From contig NZ_CP015225.1 of NCBI RefSeq assembly GCF_001623525.1, positions 3,348,001-3,412,000 of the forward strand: DNA of 64,000 nucleotides, in the 5' to 3' direction. Below the pieces are notes generated by a model. That model saw only the letters and a list, made by a program, of their open reading frames with translations, was not told the DNA's origin and did no database searches. How positions within the stretch are numbered: the first letter of the stretch is position 1; each line of letters starts with the position of its first letter. Source of the DNA: Pseudomonas fluorescens (lineage in GTDB: Bacteria > Pseudomonadota > Gammaproteobacteria > Pseudomonadales > Pseudomonadaceae). The position numbers and the translations under genes were made by a program. Below, in pieces: positions 24,332 to 34,054 of this stretch.

Positions 24332-25787
24332 ACCATGACCTCCCATCCCGCGTGATCAGTGCAATGGAGCTCATCGGCCCCCAGGACCCAGCCGCATACG
24401 GCTTGGGCGCATCGCCGGATTTCTTCCATCCGGCGATCAACTGGTCACACCACGTCCACGCGGCTTCAATTTCATCTTTACGGACAAACAGGTTCTGATT
24501 GCCGTTCATGACTTCCAGTAACAACCGCTCGTAGGCATCGGGAATACGTGCGCTGCGATAGGTATCGGAGAAGTTGAGTTGCAGCGGACCGCTGCGCAAT
24601 TGCATGCCCTTGTCCAGGCCTTGCTCCTTGGTCATCACTCGCAAGGAAATCCCTTCGTCCGGTTGCAGGCGGATGATCAGCTTGTTGCTGATCTGCAAGC
24701 GCTGCTCGGGCGCGAAGATGTAGTGGGACGGTTCCTTGAAGTGAATGACGATCTGCGACAGCTTTTGCGGCATGCGCTTGCCGGTACGCAGGTAAAATGG
24801 CACCCCGGCCCAGCGCCAGTTGCGGATGTCGGCGCGCAGGGCGACGAACGTCTCGGTGTCGCTCTGGGTGTTGGAGTTGGGTTCTTCGAGGTAGCCAGGC
24901 ACCGACTTGCCCTCGCTGTGGCCGGCGATGTACTGGCCGCGCACCACCTGGGTGGTCAGGCCTTCCGGGCTGATGGGCGCCAGTGCCTTGAGCACCTTGA
25001 CCTTCTCGTCACGGATGCTGTCGGCGGACAAGTCGGCCGGTGGGTCCATGGCGATCAGGCACAGCAACTGCAACAGGTGGTTCTGGATCATGTCCCGCAG
25101 TTGGCCAGCCTTGTCGAAATAGCCCCAGCGGCCTTCGATACCGACCTTCTCGGCCACGGTGATTTCCACGTGGGAAATGTAGTTCTGGTTCCACTGGGTT
25201 TCGAACAGGCTGTTGGCAAACCGCAGCGCGATCAGGTTCTGGACTGTCTCTTTGCCCAGGTAATGGTCGATGCGATAGGTACGGTTTTCCGGGAAGAACT
25301 GCGCCACGGCGTCGTTGACCTTGCGCGAAGACTCCAGGTCCGAGCCGATGGGCTTCTCCAGCACGACACGGGTGTTTTCGCTCAAGCCAACCTTCGCCAG
25401 GTTCTCGCAGATCGCCCCATACACCGCCGCCGGGGTGGCGAAATAGGCAATGACCTGCTGGGTCGAACCGGCCGCTTCGGCCAGGGCGACATAATCGTCG
25501 GCCTTGAGGAAATCCACGTGCAGGTAGGTCAAACGTGCCAGGAAACGCTCGAGTACGGCTTCGTCCAGGTCTTTTTCACCGACATAGCGACGCAGTTCGG
25601 CGGCGATGAAAGCCAGGTGCTGCTGCTCGCCGCCGGGTTCACGGGCCAGCGCAATGATTCGCGTGTCCTCGTGCAACAATTGGGCGCCATCGAGCTGGTA
25701 CAGGGCAGGAAAGAGCTTGCGCAAGGCCAGATCGCCCAACGCGCCGAACAAGGCAAAGGTGCACGGTTCAACCGTAATCGAAGGCAT
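24318..25787 (-). CDS. zwf: Glucose-6-phosphate dehydrogenase
   Basis: 489 residues, the normal length. [12 protein letters not shown] (14-25) is the NADP-binding fingerprint and RIDHYLGKE (172-180) the substrate/catalytic segment with the active-site His in the family. [11 protein letters not shown] is also conserved. It oxidises glucose-6-phosphate to 6-phosphogluconolactone. First gene of zwf-pgl-eda, divergent from hexR. A HexR-like palindrome (25855-25869) lies in the intergenic region, and AACAAACA-like CA-rich sequence precedes the start codon. Confidence 0.96.
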   Translation of the reverse strand: MPSITVEPCTFALFGALGDLALRKLFPALYQLDGAQLLHEDTRIIALAREPGGEQQHLAFIAAELRRYVGEKDLDEAVLERFLARLTYLHVDFLKADDYVALAEAAGSTQQVIAYFATPAAVYGAICENLAKVGLSENTRVVLEKPIGSDLESSRKVNDAVAQFFPENRTYRIDHYLGKETVQNLIALRFANSLFETQWNQNYISHVEITVAEKVGIEGRWGYFDKAGQLRDMIQNHLLQLLCLIAMDPPADLSADSIRDEKVKVLKALAPISPEGLTTQVVRGQYIAGHSEGKSVPGYLEEPNSNTQSDTETFVALRADIRNWRWAGVPFYLRTGKRMPQKLSQIVIHFKEPSHYIFAPEQRLQISNKLIIRLQPDEGISLRVMTKEQGLDKGMQLRSGPLQLNFSDTYRSARIPDAYERLLLEVMNGNQNLFVRKDEIEAAWTWCDQLIAGWKKSGDAPKPYAAGSWGPMSSIALITRDGRSWYGDI

Positions 25788-25854
25788 GATGTTTGTTCTT
25801 TTATCAAGTTAAACTACAAATACCTTTTTTCAAGGTATCACTCAAGGAAAAATG

Positions 25855-25869
25855 TAGTAATAACCACAA
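25855..25869. promoter_or_regulatory. HexR operator candidate, zwf/hexR intergenic
   Basis: TAGT-N7-ACAA, one base from the TTGT-N7-ACAA palindrome that occurs twice upstream of gap1/edd. It lies 68 bp before zwf and 106 bp before hexR, suited to repress zwf and autoregulate hexR. HexR is known to release DNA when it binds KDPG. Confidence 0.5.
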
Positions 25870-25974
25870 CATTTTTCGAAAACACCGATTCCGAGTGGTG
25901 GTCCGTCGGAGCCATCAGTAGGATAGGCCACCGCAAAGGGTCGTATCAAAGACCCGTCTTCCTAGGAATCTTGT

Positions 25975-26844
25975 ATGGACCGCGTGCGAAATTTACTGGA
26001 ACAGATCCAGAGTCGCCTTGAAGACCTGAACAAGGCCGAACGCAAGGTGGCCGAGATCATCCTGCTCAACCCGCAGCAGGCGACCCGCTTCAGCATCGCC
26101 GCCCTCGCCCAGGCGGCTTCGGTCAGTGAACCGACCGTCAACCGTTTCTGCCGCTCGTTCGGCGTCAGCGGTTACCCGGAACTCAAGCTGCAACTGGCCC
26201 AAAGCCTGGCCAGCGGCGCTGCTTATGTGAGCCGTGCGGTGGAAGCCGACGACAACCCGGAAGCCTATACCCGGAAAATCTTTGGCAGTGCCATTGCATC
26301 ATTGGACAGCGCCTGCCAGGCCCTTGATCCCAATTTGATCAGTCGCGCCGTGGACCTGCTGATCCAGGCCCGGCAGATCCACTTCTTCGGTCTCGGCGCC
26401 TCCGCCCCGGTAGCGCTGGATGCCCAGCACAAGTTTTTCCGCTTCAACCTGGCAGTGACCGCGCACGCCGACGTACTGATGCAGCGCATGATCGCGTCCG
26501 TGGCCCATACCGGTGAACTGTTCGTGATCATTTCCTACACCGGTCGTACCCGTGAGTTGGTGGAAGTGGCGCGCATCGCCCGGGAAAACGGCGCCTCGGT
26601 ATTGGGCCTGACCGCCGAAGGCTCGCCGCTGGCCAAGGCCAGTACCCTGAGCCTGAACATCCCCCTGCCCGAAGACACTGATATCTATATGCCGATGACC
26701 TCGCGGATCATCCAACTCACCGTACTGGACGTGCTCGCCACCGGCATGACCCTGCGTCGGGGCGTGGACTTCCAGCCGCATCTGCGCAAGATCAAGGAAA
26801 GTCTGAATGCCAGCCGATATCCGGTGGGGGATGAGTTCAACTGA
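25975..26844 (+). CDS. hexR: HexR, RpiR/MurR-family repressor of glucose catabolism
   Basis: 289 residues. The N-terminal RpiR-type helix-turn-helix ([57 protein letters not shown], about residues 18-75) is followed by a SIS sugar-phosphate-binding domain with [23 protein letters not shown] and [20 protein letters not shown]. Pseudomonas HexR represses zwf, edd and gap-1 and is relieved by KDPG. Position (divergent from zwf) and operator candidates agree. Length is normal. Confidence 0.95.
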   Translation: MDRVRNLLEQIQSRLEDLNKAERKVAEIILLNPQQATRFSIAALAQAASVSEPTVNRFCRSFGVSGYPELKLQLAQSLASGAAYVSRAVEADDNPEAYTRKIFGSAIASLDSACQALDPNLISRAVDLLIQARQIHFFGLGASAPVALDAQHKFFRFNLAVTAHADVLMQRMIASVAHTGELFVIISYTGRTRELVEVARIARENGASVLGLTAEGSPLAKASTLSLNIPLPEDTDIYMPMTSRIIQLTVLDVLATGMTLRRGVDFQPHLRKIKESLNASRYPVGDEFN

Positions 26845-26867
26845 ACCGATCCAGAAGCCTCGCTGCC

Positions 26868-26898
26868 TGATCGTTCCCACGCCGCGTGGGAACGATCA
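26868..26898. terminator. Hairpin gatcgttcccacg family, between hexR and mutarotase
   Basis: TGATCGTTCCCACG and CGTGGGAACGATCA pair perfectly over 14 bp with a 3-nt loop, 23 bp after the hexR stop and 7 bp before the convergent mutarotase stop. The same arm occurs in the element at 35428-35540, so it is a dispersed repeat that may also end transcription. Confidence 0.7.
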
Positions 26899-26905
26899 TC
26901 CAGCG

Positions 26906-27760
26906 TTAAGCCCCCACCCACGCCTGCAAACTCAGGTGCGCCCGCTCCCCCGGCGCCAGACACAGGCTGTCGGTGCCGCCACTGGCCGCTTCGACGCAGA
27001 CAAACTCCGACACCTCGTCCCAACTGACCCCCAGCAACGGTCGCGCGCCGGGATGCCAGACCACGGTGTCGGCGCTGTCGCCGGTGTCGATGCACAGTTC
27101 GCGCTGCCAGGCGTGGTCCTTGAGCTGCAATTCCCCCTCATGCTGGAACACCCGCTGGCAACCGCCCTCGACCCGCAACTCGCCTTCCTGCTGGCAAACC
27201 GCACGGTTCAACTGGTCGTACCCCTGCGCGCCTTCGAGCCCAGACAGCGCTACCTCACCGATGTCACCAATACGCCAATAGGCGTGCAAGGCCTGGCTCA
27301 ACTGGCAAGGCAGGCTGTCCTGGTGCTCGGTGCTCAAGCGCAGCTCCATCCGCTCACCCAGGTCTGCATGCAAGTCCACTTGCCAGTCGCACAGTTGCAG
27401 TTGCCAGTGCAAATGCACACCGTCTTTATCGCTGTGGCTGTCGAGCAGTTTCCAGTCGATCAACCGCGCCCAGCCGTGGGACGGCCAGGCATTTTCGCTG
27501 GGATGACGACCATACCAAGGCCAGCACACCGGTACCCCGCCGCGTATCGCACCGACTTGCGGCCACTTGGCCGCGCACCACAACCAGGGCTTCTGGCCTT
27601 TGGGCTGAAAATGCAGCAACTGTGCGCCCTGGCGACTGAACACCGCCTGGCACAACGGGTGGTCGATCACCAACACATCGCGCTGCCGATAGCGCTCCCA
27701 CGCGAACACCGGGCGTTCGCGCAAGGATCTGAAAAAGCGTTGTAGCGGATGCTCATGCAT
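26906..27760 (-). CDS. D-hexose-6-phosphate mutarotase (YeaD-like)
   Basis: 284-residue aldose-epimerase-like beta-sandwich: VLVIDHPLCQAVFSRQGAQLLHFQPKGQKPWLWCA near the start, RGGVPVCWPWYGRHPSENAWPSHGWARLIDW with the conserved H-G-W/F-A-R, and ALHAYWRIGDIGEVALSGLEG in the second half. It interconverts alpha and beta anomers of glucose-6-phosphate, supplying the beta form used by Zwf. It lies between hexR and oprB, in the glucose region. The start at 27760 follows AGGA. Confidence 0.87.
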   Translation of the reverse strand: MHEHPLQRFFRSLRERPVFAWERYRQRDVLVIDHPLCQAVFSRQGAQLLHFQPKGQKPWLWCAAKWPQVGAIRGGVPVCWPWYGRHPSENAWPSHGWARLIDWKLLDSHSDKDGVHLHWQLQLCDWQVDLHADLGERMELRLSTEHQDSLPCQLSQALHAYWRIGDIGEVALSGLEGAQGYDQLNRAVCQQEGELRVEGGCQRVFQHEGELQLKDHAWQRELCIDTGDSADTVVWHPGARPLLGVSWDEVSEFVCVEAASGGTDSLCLAPGERAHLSLQAWVGA

Positions 27761-27811
27761 GGGCCGCGGTCCTGGAGATCATTGAATACTCAACTATGTA
27801 CGACACTATTT

Positions 27812-27944
27812 TGTGGCGAGGGAGCTTGCTCCCGCTCGACTGCGAAGCAGTCGTAAACGAGGCAAATGCGGTCTGGCTGACGCACCGCAGTGAATGGTTT
27901 TGGGGTCGCTTCGCAACCCAGCGGGAGCAAGCTCCCTCGCCACA
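27812..27944. repeat. REPIN (tgtggcgagg family)
   Basis: Arms tgtggcgagggagcttgctc and gcgggagcaagctccctcgc, 133 bp overall, between oprB and the mutarotase gene. It may stabilise the 3' end of the oprB message or separate the two genes. Confidence 0.9.
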
Positions 27945-27970
27945 GGCTTCGCACTGACCCTATGCTCCCC

Positions 27971-28000
27971 AAAAAAAAGCGGACAGCCATGGCCGTCCGC
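27971..28000 (-). terminator. Rho-independent terminator after oprB
   Basis: On the minus strand GCGGACGGCC, ATG-containing loop, GCTGTCCGC followed by eight T. It ends the gts-oprB transcription unit 39 bp past the oprB stop. Confidence 0.88.
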
Positions 28001-28038
28001 AAATATGCGCACATAGAGAGGAGCTTATCGCAACAGCG

Positions 28039-29385
28039 TTAGAACACCGACTGAATTTTCAGGCCGGCCACCAGCGCGTTGTCGACTTCATCCACACCGC
28101 CCGGGTGAGTGATGTATTGCAGGTTAGGACGCACGGTCAGCCAGTTGGTGACGTGGACACCGTAGTTGAGTTCGTAGTTGTACTCAGTGCTACGCAACGG
28201 TGCGAACAGCGGATCGTTGTAGTCGCTGACACCATTGGCCGCGTTGGTCAGCTCGGCGTTTTTCTTCACGTCTTCGTTGACATGGATGCGGGAGAAACCG
28301 ATGCCGATGTCATCTTTTGGACGCGCATCGAATGGCCCCTTGTACACGAACATCAGCGACTGGTAGTTGTCGACGACGTTGGTGTCCTTGTCGTGGAAGG
28401 TCGCGTTGGCGGCGATGTTCAGGCCGCGGGACGCGTCACCGTTGTGAGTGGTGAGTTGTTGCTGTGCCACGAACCAGTAGCCGTGCTTGCTATCGTGGCT
28501 GCGATAGGCATTGCCGGTGGTTGCGGCATCGTCACCGTTGTCGTCTTCACGCACGTCATCGGCATTGGCCGTGCTCTTGTAGTAACCCACACGGTACTCA
28601 CCCGGCAGGTTGTTGACCTTCGGCGACCAGACCAATTCGACCGGGATCACGGTACCCTTGGTACCACTGCCGCTGAGTTTGAAGCCGTTACCGTGCTCCA
28701 GTTGCGAGGGGTTCTGGTTGTACGCGCCGATCTGCGCATAGAACTCAGGCGTGAGGTTGTATTTCACGCGGATCGCGGCCTGGCTGACAGGCCAGTTGTA
28801 CCAGATATTGGTGGCCCAGTTACCGACCTGGGAGCCGCAGAAGGCCAGGTTCTGGAATTCACAAGGGAAGGTGTTGAAGTCTTCGCCTTCGCCGAAGTAA
28901 CCGGCCTTGACGTCCAGCTTGCCGTCAAGGAACTGGTGCTTGATCCACAACTGGGTCAGACGGACCATGTGACCACGGCCGTAGACTTCCTGGGAAGAAC
29001 TCAAGGTGCCGGCACGCGGGTCGCCGACACGGTCGTTGGAAATGTTTTCACCGTTACGGTTGGTGAGCTGGATCTTGGCCTGGGTGTTATCCCAGCCCAT
29101 CAGTTTTTCCAGGTCCAGTGCCACACCCAGACCGAACTGGTCGGAGTAACGCGCGGTCTTGTCGTTGTTGTAGCCGCCATGCAGGTTGCCACCGACTTCA
29201 CCGACGTAGTCGGCCTTGATGTCGATACCCTGCTCGATCAGCTCGGTACGCTTACCACCCCAGTCACCCGTCATCCACGGCGAATCGGCGCTGAAGGCGT
29301 CGGCAGCCTGTGCGCTACCGGCCAGCATCATCGCCGCAACGGCTGACAACTGGCAGATAAGCTGGGCGTTATTTTTCTTCTTCAT
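28039..29385 (-). CDS. oprB: Carbohydrate-selective porin OprB
   Basis: 448-residue outer-membrane beta-barrel. A signal peptide (MKKKNNAQLICQLSAVAAMM, ending ...GSAQA|ADAF) precedes DSPWMTGDWGGKRTELIEQGIDIKADYVGE, the OprB-family opening with the conserved W-x-G-x-W-G-G-x-R. The end, VTNWLTVRPNLQYITHPGG...LVAGLKIQSVF, finishes with the C-terminal Phe needed for barrel insertion. It lets glucose and other sugars into the periplasm for the Gts transporter encoded just upstream. A CA-rich leader motif lies at 29402-29412. Confidence 0.95.
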   Translation of the reverse strand: MKKKNNAQLICQLSAVAAMMLAGSAQAADAFSADSPWMTGDWGGKRTELIEQGIDIKADYVGEVGGNLHGGYNNDKTARYSDQFGLGVALDLEKLMGWDNTQAKIQLTNRNGENISNDRVGDPRAGTLSSSQEVYGRGHMVRLTQLWIKHQFLDGKLDVKAGYFGEGEDFNTFPCEFQNLAFCGSQVGNWATNIWYNWPVSQAAIRVKYNLTPEFYAQIGAYNQNPSQLEHGNGFKLSGSGTKGTVIPVELVWSPKVNNLPGEYRVGYYKSTANADDVREDDNGDDAATTGNAYRSHDSKHGYWFVAQQQLTTHNGDASRGLNIAANATFHDKDTNVVDNYQSLMFVYKGPFDARPKDDIGIGFSRIHVNEDVKKNAELTNAANGVSDYNDPLFAPLRSTEYNYELNYGVHVTNWLTVRPNLQYITHPGGVDEVDNALVAGLKIQSVF

Positions 29386-29401
29386 CCCTACATCCTCGTC
29401 T

Positions 29402-29412
29402 TTATTGTTATT
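29402..29412 (-). promoter_or_regulatory. A-rich CA motif in oprB leader (Hfq/Crc candidate)
   Basis: mRNA-strand AATAACAATAA, 17-27 nt before the oprB ATG, fits AANAANAA. It would permit separate catabolite repression of oprB within the gts unit. Inferred from the motif only. Confidence 0.5.
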
Positions 29413-29515
29413 AACTGTTTTTATCTAACGCGGTTTACAACGATTGCGGCGGGTGGTCCCCCACTCACCGCATACTCCTTCTTTGTGGAAGCACGTTGAC
29501 TCCCTCATTTGTTCT

Positions 29516-30676
29516 TCATCGGCCTTTGAACTGCGCGACGTTCGCCGACCGAGCATCGGCTTGCGGCTGGCCAGCCACGCCCAGGCGTTCACCGGACTGC
29601 GCGTCGAATAGCAGCACCTTCGACGGATCGAATTGCAGCGTCAGGGTTTCCCCCGGCTGCGGTGCCACGTCCGGCGCCAGGCGGCAGCAGACCTTGGTGT
29701 CGTTGAGATTGACGAACACCAGGGTGTCCGGCCCGGTGGGCTCGGTGACCTGGACTTCGGCGCGAATGGTCGGCAAGCCGTTGGGCTCGCTGCCTGCCAG
29801 CATGATCTGCTCCGGGCGCATGCCCAGGATCACTTCGCGGTCTTCCAGGCCGGCGTCCTGCATGCCCATCGGCAGTTCACAACGGGCCTGGCCACTGTCG
29901 AGCAGCGCCAGCAGGCGACCGTCCTTGCGTTGCAGGCGCAGCGGGATGAAGTTCATCGGTGGCGAACCGATGAAACTCGCCACGAACAGGTTGGCCGGGT
30001 TGGTGTAGATGTCTTTCGGCGTACCGAACTGCTGGATGATCCCGTCCTTCATCACCGCCACTTTGTCGCCCAGGGTCATGGCTTCGATCTGGTCGTGGGT
30101 CACGTAGACCGTGGTGGTCTTCAGGCGCTGGTGCATCAGTTTCATTTCGGTACGCATCTCGACCCGCAGCTTGGCGTCGAGGTTGGACAGTGGTTCGTCG
30201 AACAGGTAGATCTTCGGCCGCCGCGCCAGCGCCCGGCCCATGGCCACGCGCTGTTGCTGGCCGCCGGAAAGCTGGCCGGGCTTGCGATTGAGCAGGTGTT
30301 CGATCTGCAGCAGCTTGGCCACGCGGGTGACTTCTTCGTCGATGGCGGCCTGGTTCATCTTGCGGATTTTCAGACCGAACTCGATGTTCTCGCGCACGCT
30401 CATGGTCGGGTACAGCGCGTAAGACTGGAACACCATGGCGATGTCGCGATCTTTCGGGCTCATGCCGCTGACATCCTGGTCGCCGATCATGATCGCGCCG
30501 CCAGTGATGGTCTCGAGGCCGGCGATGCAGTTCATCAGCGTCGACTTGCCACAGCCCGAAGGTCCGACCAGGATCAGGAATTCACCGTCCTTGATCGACA
30601 ACTCGATGTTCTTCAGGGTGTCCGGCAGGCCGACACCATAGGTCTTGTTTACGTTGCGAAGTTCAAGCGTTGCCAT
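29516..30676 (-). CDS. gtsD: Glucose ABC transporter ATPase (GtsD; UgpC/MalK type)
   Basis: 386 residues. Walker [10 protein letters not shown] (38-46), Q-loop near [17 protein letters not shown] signature [15 protein letters not shown], Walker [17 protein letters not shown], and a C-terminal TOBE/OB regulatory part ([13 protein letters not shown]... ) as in MalK/UgpC. It powers glucose import by GtsBC. The start is 2 bp after the gtsC stop and follows AAGGGG. Confidence 0.95.
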   Translation of the reverse strand: MATLELRNVNKTYGVGLPDTLKNIELSIKDGEFLILVGPSGCGKSTLMNCIAGLETITGGAIMIGDQDVSGMSPKDRDIAMVFQSYALYPTMSVRENIEFGLKIRKMNQAAIDEEVTRVAKLLQIEHLLNRKPGQLSGGQQQRVAMGRALARRPKIYLFDEPLSNLDAKLRVEMRTEMKLMHQRLKTTTVYVTHDQIEAMTLGDKVAVMKDGIIQQFGTPKDIYTNPANLFVASFIGSPPMNFIPLRLQRKDGRLLALLDSGQARCELPMGMQDAGLEDREVILGMRPEQIMLAGSEPNGLPTIRAEVQVTEPTGPDTLVFVNLNDTKVCCRLAPDVAPQPGETLTLQFDPSKVLLFDAQSGERLGVAGQPQADARSANVAQFKGR

Positions 30677-30678
30677 GA

Positions 30679-31524
30679 TTACCCCTTGACTGCGCCGGCC
30701 GTCAGACCGCGCACGAAATACTTGCCTGCGACCACATAGACCAGCAGGGTCGGCAGCCCGGCGATCATCGCCGCCGCCATGTCCACGTTGTATTCCTTGG
30801 CCCCGGTACTGGTGTTGACCAAGTTGTTCAGCGCCACCGTGATGGGCTGCGAATCACCGCTGGAAAACACCACGCCGAACAGGAAGTCGTTCCAGATCTG
30901 CGTGAACTGCCAGATCAGGCAGACCATGATGATCGGGGTGGACATCGGCAGGATGATCCGCCGGAAAATGGTGAAGAACCCCGCACCGTCCAACCGCGCA
31001 GCCTTGACCAGCGCGTCGGGAATGCTGACGTAGTAGTTGCGGAAGAACAGCGTGGTGAATGCCAGGCCGTAGACCACATGCACGAACACCAGGCCCGTGG
31101 TGGTGCTGGCCAGGCCCATCTTGCCGAGGGTGAACGAGGCCGGCAGCAGGACGGTCTGGAACGGCAGGAAGCACCCGAACAGCAACAGACCGAAGAACAA
31201 CTGCGAACCGCGAAAACGCCACATCGACAACACGTAGCCGTTCAAGGCACCGATGGCGGTGGAGATCAGCACCGCCGGGACGGTGATCTTGATCGAGTTC
31301 CAGAAGTAGCCGTCCACCGTGGCCCAGGCCTTGACCCAGCCGATGCCGCTGACCACGGTCGGCCAGCTCAGCAGGTTGCCGGTGCTGATGTCTTCCGGCG
31401 TCTTGAAGCTGGTCAACAGCATGACCACCAACGGCACCAGGTAAAGCAATACGGCGAGGATCAGCACCGCGTAGATGGCGATGCGACTCAGGCTGATGGA
31501 AGGTTTGGCAGCGAGACTAGTCAT
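30679..31524 (-). CDS. gtsC: Glucose ABC transporter permease GtsC (MalG type)
   Basis: 281 residues with six membrane helices. The EAA loop is seen as DALVKAARLDGAGFFTIFRRIILPMSTP. The C-terminus VAGKYFVRGLTAGAVKG is typical of MalG-like permeases. It overlaps the end of gtsB's neighbour frame by 8 bp (31517-31524), so gtsB and gtsC are coupled. With GtsB it forms the membrane channel. Confidence 0.94.
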   Translation of the reverse strand: MTSLAAKPSISLSRIAIYAVLILAVLLYLVPLVVMLLTSFKTPEDISTGNLLSWPTVVSGIGWVKAWATVDGYFWNSIKITVPAVLISTAIGALNGYVLSMWRFRGSQLFFGLLLFGCFLPFQTVLLPASFTLGKMGLASTTTGLVFVHVVYGLAFTTLFFRNYYVSIPDALVKAARLDGAGFFTIFRRIILPMSTPIIMVCLIWQFTQIWNDFLFGVVFSSGDSQPITVALNNLVNTSTGAKEYNVDMAAAMIAGLPTLLVYVVAGKYFVRGLTAGAVKG

Positions 31525-32425
31525 GACGCTTGGTCCTCAGCTCGGAGTACAGGTAAGGCACGATGATTGCGAGGATCGCACCGAGCATCAGGATTGCACT
31601 GGCCGAGCCCATGCCCATCTGGCCGCGACTGAAGGTGAAGGAGTACATGAACATCGCTGGCAGGTCGGAGGAATAACCCGGGCCACCGGCCGTCATCGCG
31701 GCCACCAGGTCGAAGCTCTTGATCGCGATATGCGCCAGGATCATCACGGCACTGAAGAACACCGGACGCAGGCTCGGTAGCACCACTTTCCAGTAGATGC
31801 GCGGCATGCTCGCGCCATCGATCTGCGCGGCACGGATGATCGATTGATCGACACCCCGCAGGCCGGCCAGGAACATCGCCATGATGAAGCCCGAGGCCTG
31901 CCACACCGCAGCGATCACCAGGCAGTACACCACGCGATCCGGGTCGATCAGCCAATCCAGGCGGAAACCTTCCCAACCCCAGTCACGCAACAATTTGTCC
32001 AGGCCCATGCCCGGGTTGAGCAGCCATTTCCAGGCGGTACCGGTGACGATCATCGAGAGCGCCATCGGGTACAGGTAAATGGTGCGGATAAAACCTTCGC
32101 GACGAATGCGCTGGTCAAGGAACACCGCCAGCAACACGCCGATCACCAGGGTGATACCGATGAACAGGCCGCCGAACAGTGCCAGGTTCTTGCTCGCCAC
32201 CCACCAGCGATCGTTGTCCATCAGCCGGGCATATTGCGCCAGGCCTGCCCACTTGTAGTTCGGCAGGAACGTCGAAGTGGTGAACGACAGGACGAACGTC
32301 CACAAGATATAGCCATAGAAGCCCACCAGGACGATGAACATGCTCGGCGCCAGCACCAGTTTCGGGAGCCAGCGCTGCAATGCATCGAACGGCGAGGCCT
32401 TGCTGAACACAGCAACAGAACTCAT
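31517..32425 (-). CDS. gtsB: Glucose ABC transporter permease GtsB (MalF type)
   Basis: 302 residues, six membrane helices, EAA loop QSIIRAAQIDGASMPRIYWKVVLPSLRP. I use the ATG at 32425 (MSSVAVFSKASPFDALQRWL); the frame is open to 32548, but that stretch is translated REP sequence. A nested repeat (32462-32620) separates it from gtsA, so the binding protein and the permease genes may be expressed at different levels. Confidence 0.92.
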   Translation of the reverse strand: MSSVAVFSKASPFDALQRWLPKLVLAPSMFIVLVGFYGYILWTFVLSFTTSTFLPNYKWAGLAQYARLMDNDRWWVASKNLALFGGLFIGITLVIGVLLAVFLDQRIRREGFIRTIYLYPMALSMIVTGTAWKWLLNPGMGLDKLLRDWGWEGFRLDWLIDPDRVVYCLVIAAVWQASGFIMAMFLAGLRGVDQSIIRAAQIDGASMPRIYWKVVLPSLRPVFFSAVMILAHIAIKSFDLVAAMTAGGPGYSSDLPAMFMYSFTFSRGQMGMGSASAILMLGAILAIIVPYLYSELRTKRHD

Positions 32426-32461
32426 GGGAAAATCCAAAACAAGGTTACAAGGGCATCCCTT

Positions 32462-32620
32462 TGTGGGAGCGAGCTCTGTGGCGAGGGGATTTATCCCCGA
32501 TCGGCTGCGAAGCAGCCGCAAAGCCATTGCATGCGGTGTTTCTGACACTCCGCCATTGCGACTTTTCGGGGCGGTGCGACGTTTCGCTAAATCCCCTCAC
32601 CACAAAAGCTCGCTCCCACA
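32462..32620. repeat. Nested REPIN between gtsA and gtsB
   Basis: Outer arms TGTGGGAGCGAGCT (32462-32475) and AGCTCGCTCCCACA (about 32607-32620) are perfect reverse complements. Between them lies a second element with arms ctgtggcgaggggattta and taaatcccctcaccaca (about 32476-32604). It thus looks like one REPIN class seated inside another, both inside the gts operon. Confidence 0.85.
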
Positions 32621-32636
32621 AGGGAAGCGGCGCTAA

Positions 32637-33938
32637 TTACTTCGCAGACTGAACCGCTGCGCCCAGTTTCTTGGCGGCATCGGCCGGGTCGGCTTTCGGG
32701 TCGTTGATGTAGTTGGTCACCACGTCAAAGAACGCACCCTGTACCGCCAACGTGGTCGCCATGTTGTGCGCCATGCTCGGTTGCAGGCCGCCCGTCTTGG
32801 CGTCTGTCAGGAAGTCCTTGGCAGCGGTCTGGGCGCAGGAATCGAAACCGTACTTGGCCATGTCGCCGAGCATGTCGTTACGAACCGGGATCGAGCCTTT
32901 GTTGATGCTGAAGACTTTCTGGAAGTTCTCGCCCAACACGACCTTGGCGATGTCCTGCTGACCGGCCGCAGTGCCTTTGTCTTTCTGCTTGAACACCGCC
33001 AGGGAGTCGATGTTGTAGGTGAAGGCCTTGTCGGTGCCCGGGAAGGCCACGCACTCGTAGTCCTTGCCGGCGACTTTCTTCGCGGCGGTCCACTCGCTCT
33101 TGGCCCAGTCACCCATGATCTGCATGCCGGCCTTGCCATTGATGACCTTGGCCGCCTCCAGGTTCCAGTCCTGGCCCTTGCCATCGTCGTCCATGTAGGT
33201 GGCGACTTTTTTCAGCTCGGTCAGTGCCTTGACCATTTCAGGGCCAGTCAGCGCTTTGTTGTCCAGGTCGACCAGGGCTTTCTTGTAGCCATCAGCGCCC
33301 ATGACCGAAAGCACCACGGCTTCGAACACGGTGCTGTCCTGCCAAGGCTGGCCACCGTGGGCCAATGGAATGAAGCCCGCCGCCTTGAGCTTGTCGCCGG
33401 CGGCGTAGAATTCTTCGAGGGTGGTCGGGTTCTTGGTGATGCCGGCTTTCTTGAAGACTTCCGGGTTGATCCACAGCCAGTTGACACGGTGGATATTCAC
33501 CGGCACGGCGACGTAGTCACCGTCGTACTTCACGGTGTCGGAGACTTTCTTGTCCAGCAGGCCGTCCCACTTTTCTTGCTTGGCGACGTCCTTCAGGACA
33601 TCGGTATCGAGCAGGCCAGTGGTCGCCCATTCCTGGATGTCCGGCCCCTTGATCTGGGCCACGCCCGGTGGGTTGCCGGCCACGGCACGGCTCTTGAGCA
33701 CGGTCATGGCAGTGGAACCACCACCACCGGCGACAGCGCCGTCCTTCCAGGTAAAGCCGTCTTTCTCTACCTGGGCCTTGAGCACATCGATCGCGGCTTT
33801 TTCACCACCCGACGTCCACCAGTGGACGACTTCCACGGTACCTTTGGATTCGGCGGCAAGAGCGCTGACAGGGAATGCTGCGACGGGAAGCAGGGAAGCA
33901 AGAGAAATGACAGTAGCGAGGCGAGAAATCGCATTCAT
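32637..33938 (-). CDS. gtsA: Glucose/mannose ABC transporter substrate-binding protein GtsA
   Basis: 433 residues with a cleavable signal peptide (hydrophobic [22 protein letters not shown]) and the family-1 binding-protein pattern: [47 protein letters not shown], then LFIP-type hinge regions and [15 protein letters not shown]. This is the Pseudomonas GtsA type, which binds glucose in the periplasm. First gene of gtsABCD-oprB; the leader has a CA motif (33953-33961). Confidence 0.94.
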   Translation of the reverse strand: MNAISRLATVISLASLLPVAAFPVSALAAESKGTVEVVHWWTSGGEKAAIDVLKAQVEKDGFTWKDGAVAGGGGSTAMTVLKSRAVAGNPPGVAQIKGPDIQEWATTGLLDTDVLKDVAKQEKWDGLLDKKVSDTVKYDGDYVAVPVNIHRVNWLWINPEVFKKAGITKNPTTLEEFYAAGDKLKAAGFIPLAHGGQPWQDSTVFEAVVLSVMGADGYKKALVDLDNKALTGPEMVKALTELKKVATYMDDDGKGQDWNLEAAKVINGKAGMQIMGDWAKSEWTAAKKVAGKDYECVAFPGTDKAFTYNIDSLAVFKQKDKGTAAGQQDIAKVVLGENFQKVFSINKGSIPVRNDMLGDMAKYGFDSCAQTAAKDFLTDAKTGGLQPSMAHNMATTLAVQGAFFDVVTNYINDPKADPADAAKKLGAAVQSAK

Positions 33939-33952
33939 CTAGAAGTACCTTT

Positions 33953-33961
33953 CTTGTTGTT
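33953..33961 (-). promoter_or_regulatory. A-rich CA motif in gtsA leader (Hfq/Crc candidate)
   Basis: mRNA-strand AACAACAAG within ATAACAACAAGAAAGG, immediately before and overlapping the ribosome-binding region of gtsA. Its position would block ribosome entry if bound by Hfq/Crc. Confidence 0.55.
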
Positions 33962-34054
33962 ATGCATGCAAGTCTGGTGCTTGCGCTGCATGGATTCTAA
34001 TCAGAGGGAATCCCTTCGCAGGTAACGAAGGGACGTGCAAATGTCACGACATGG

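Noticed and set aside
25792..25830. TTGTAGTTTAACTTGATAA on the minus strand as a second HexR site before zwf
   Set aside because: It has one good half-site but no ACAA at N7; the right half does not fit, so I list only the 25855-25869 candidate.
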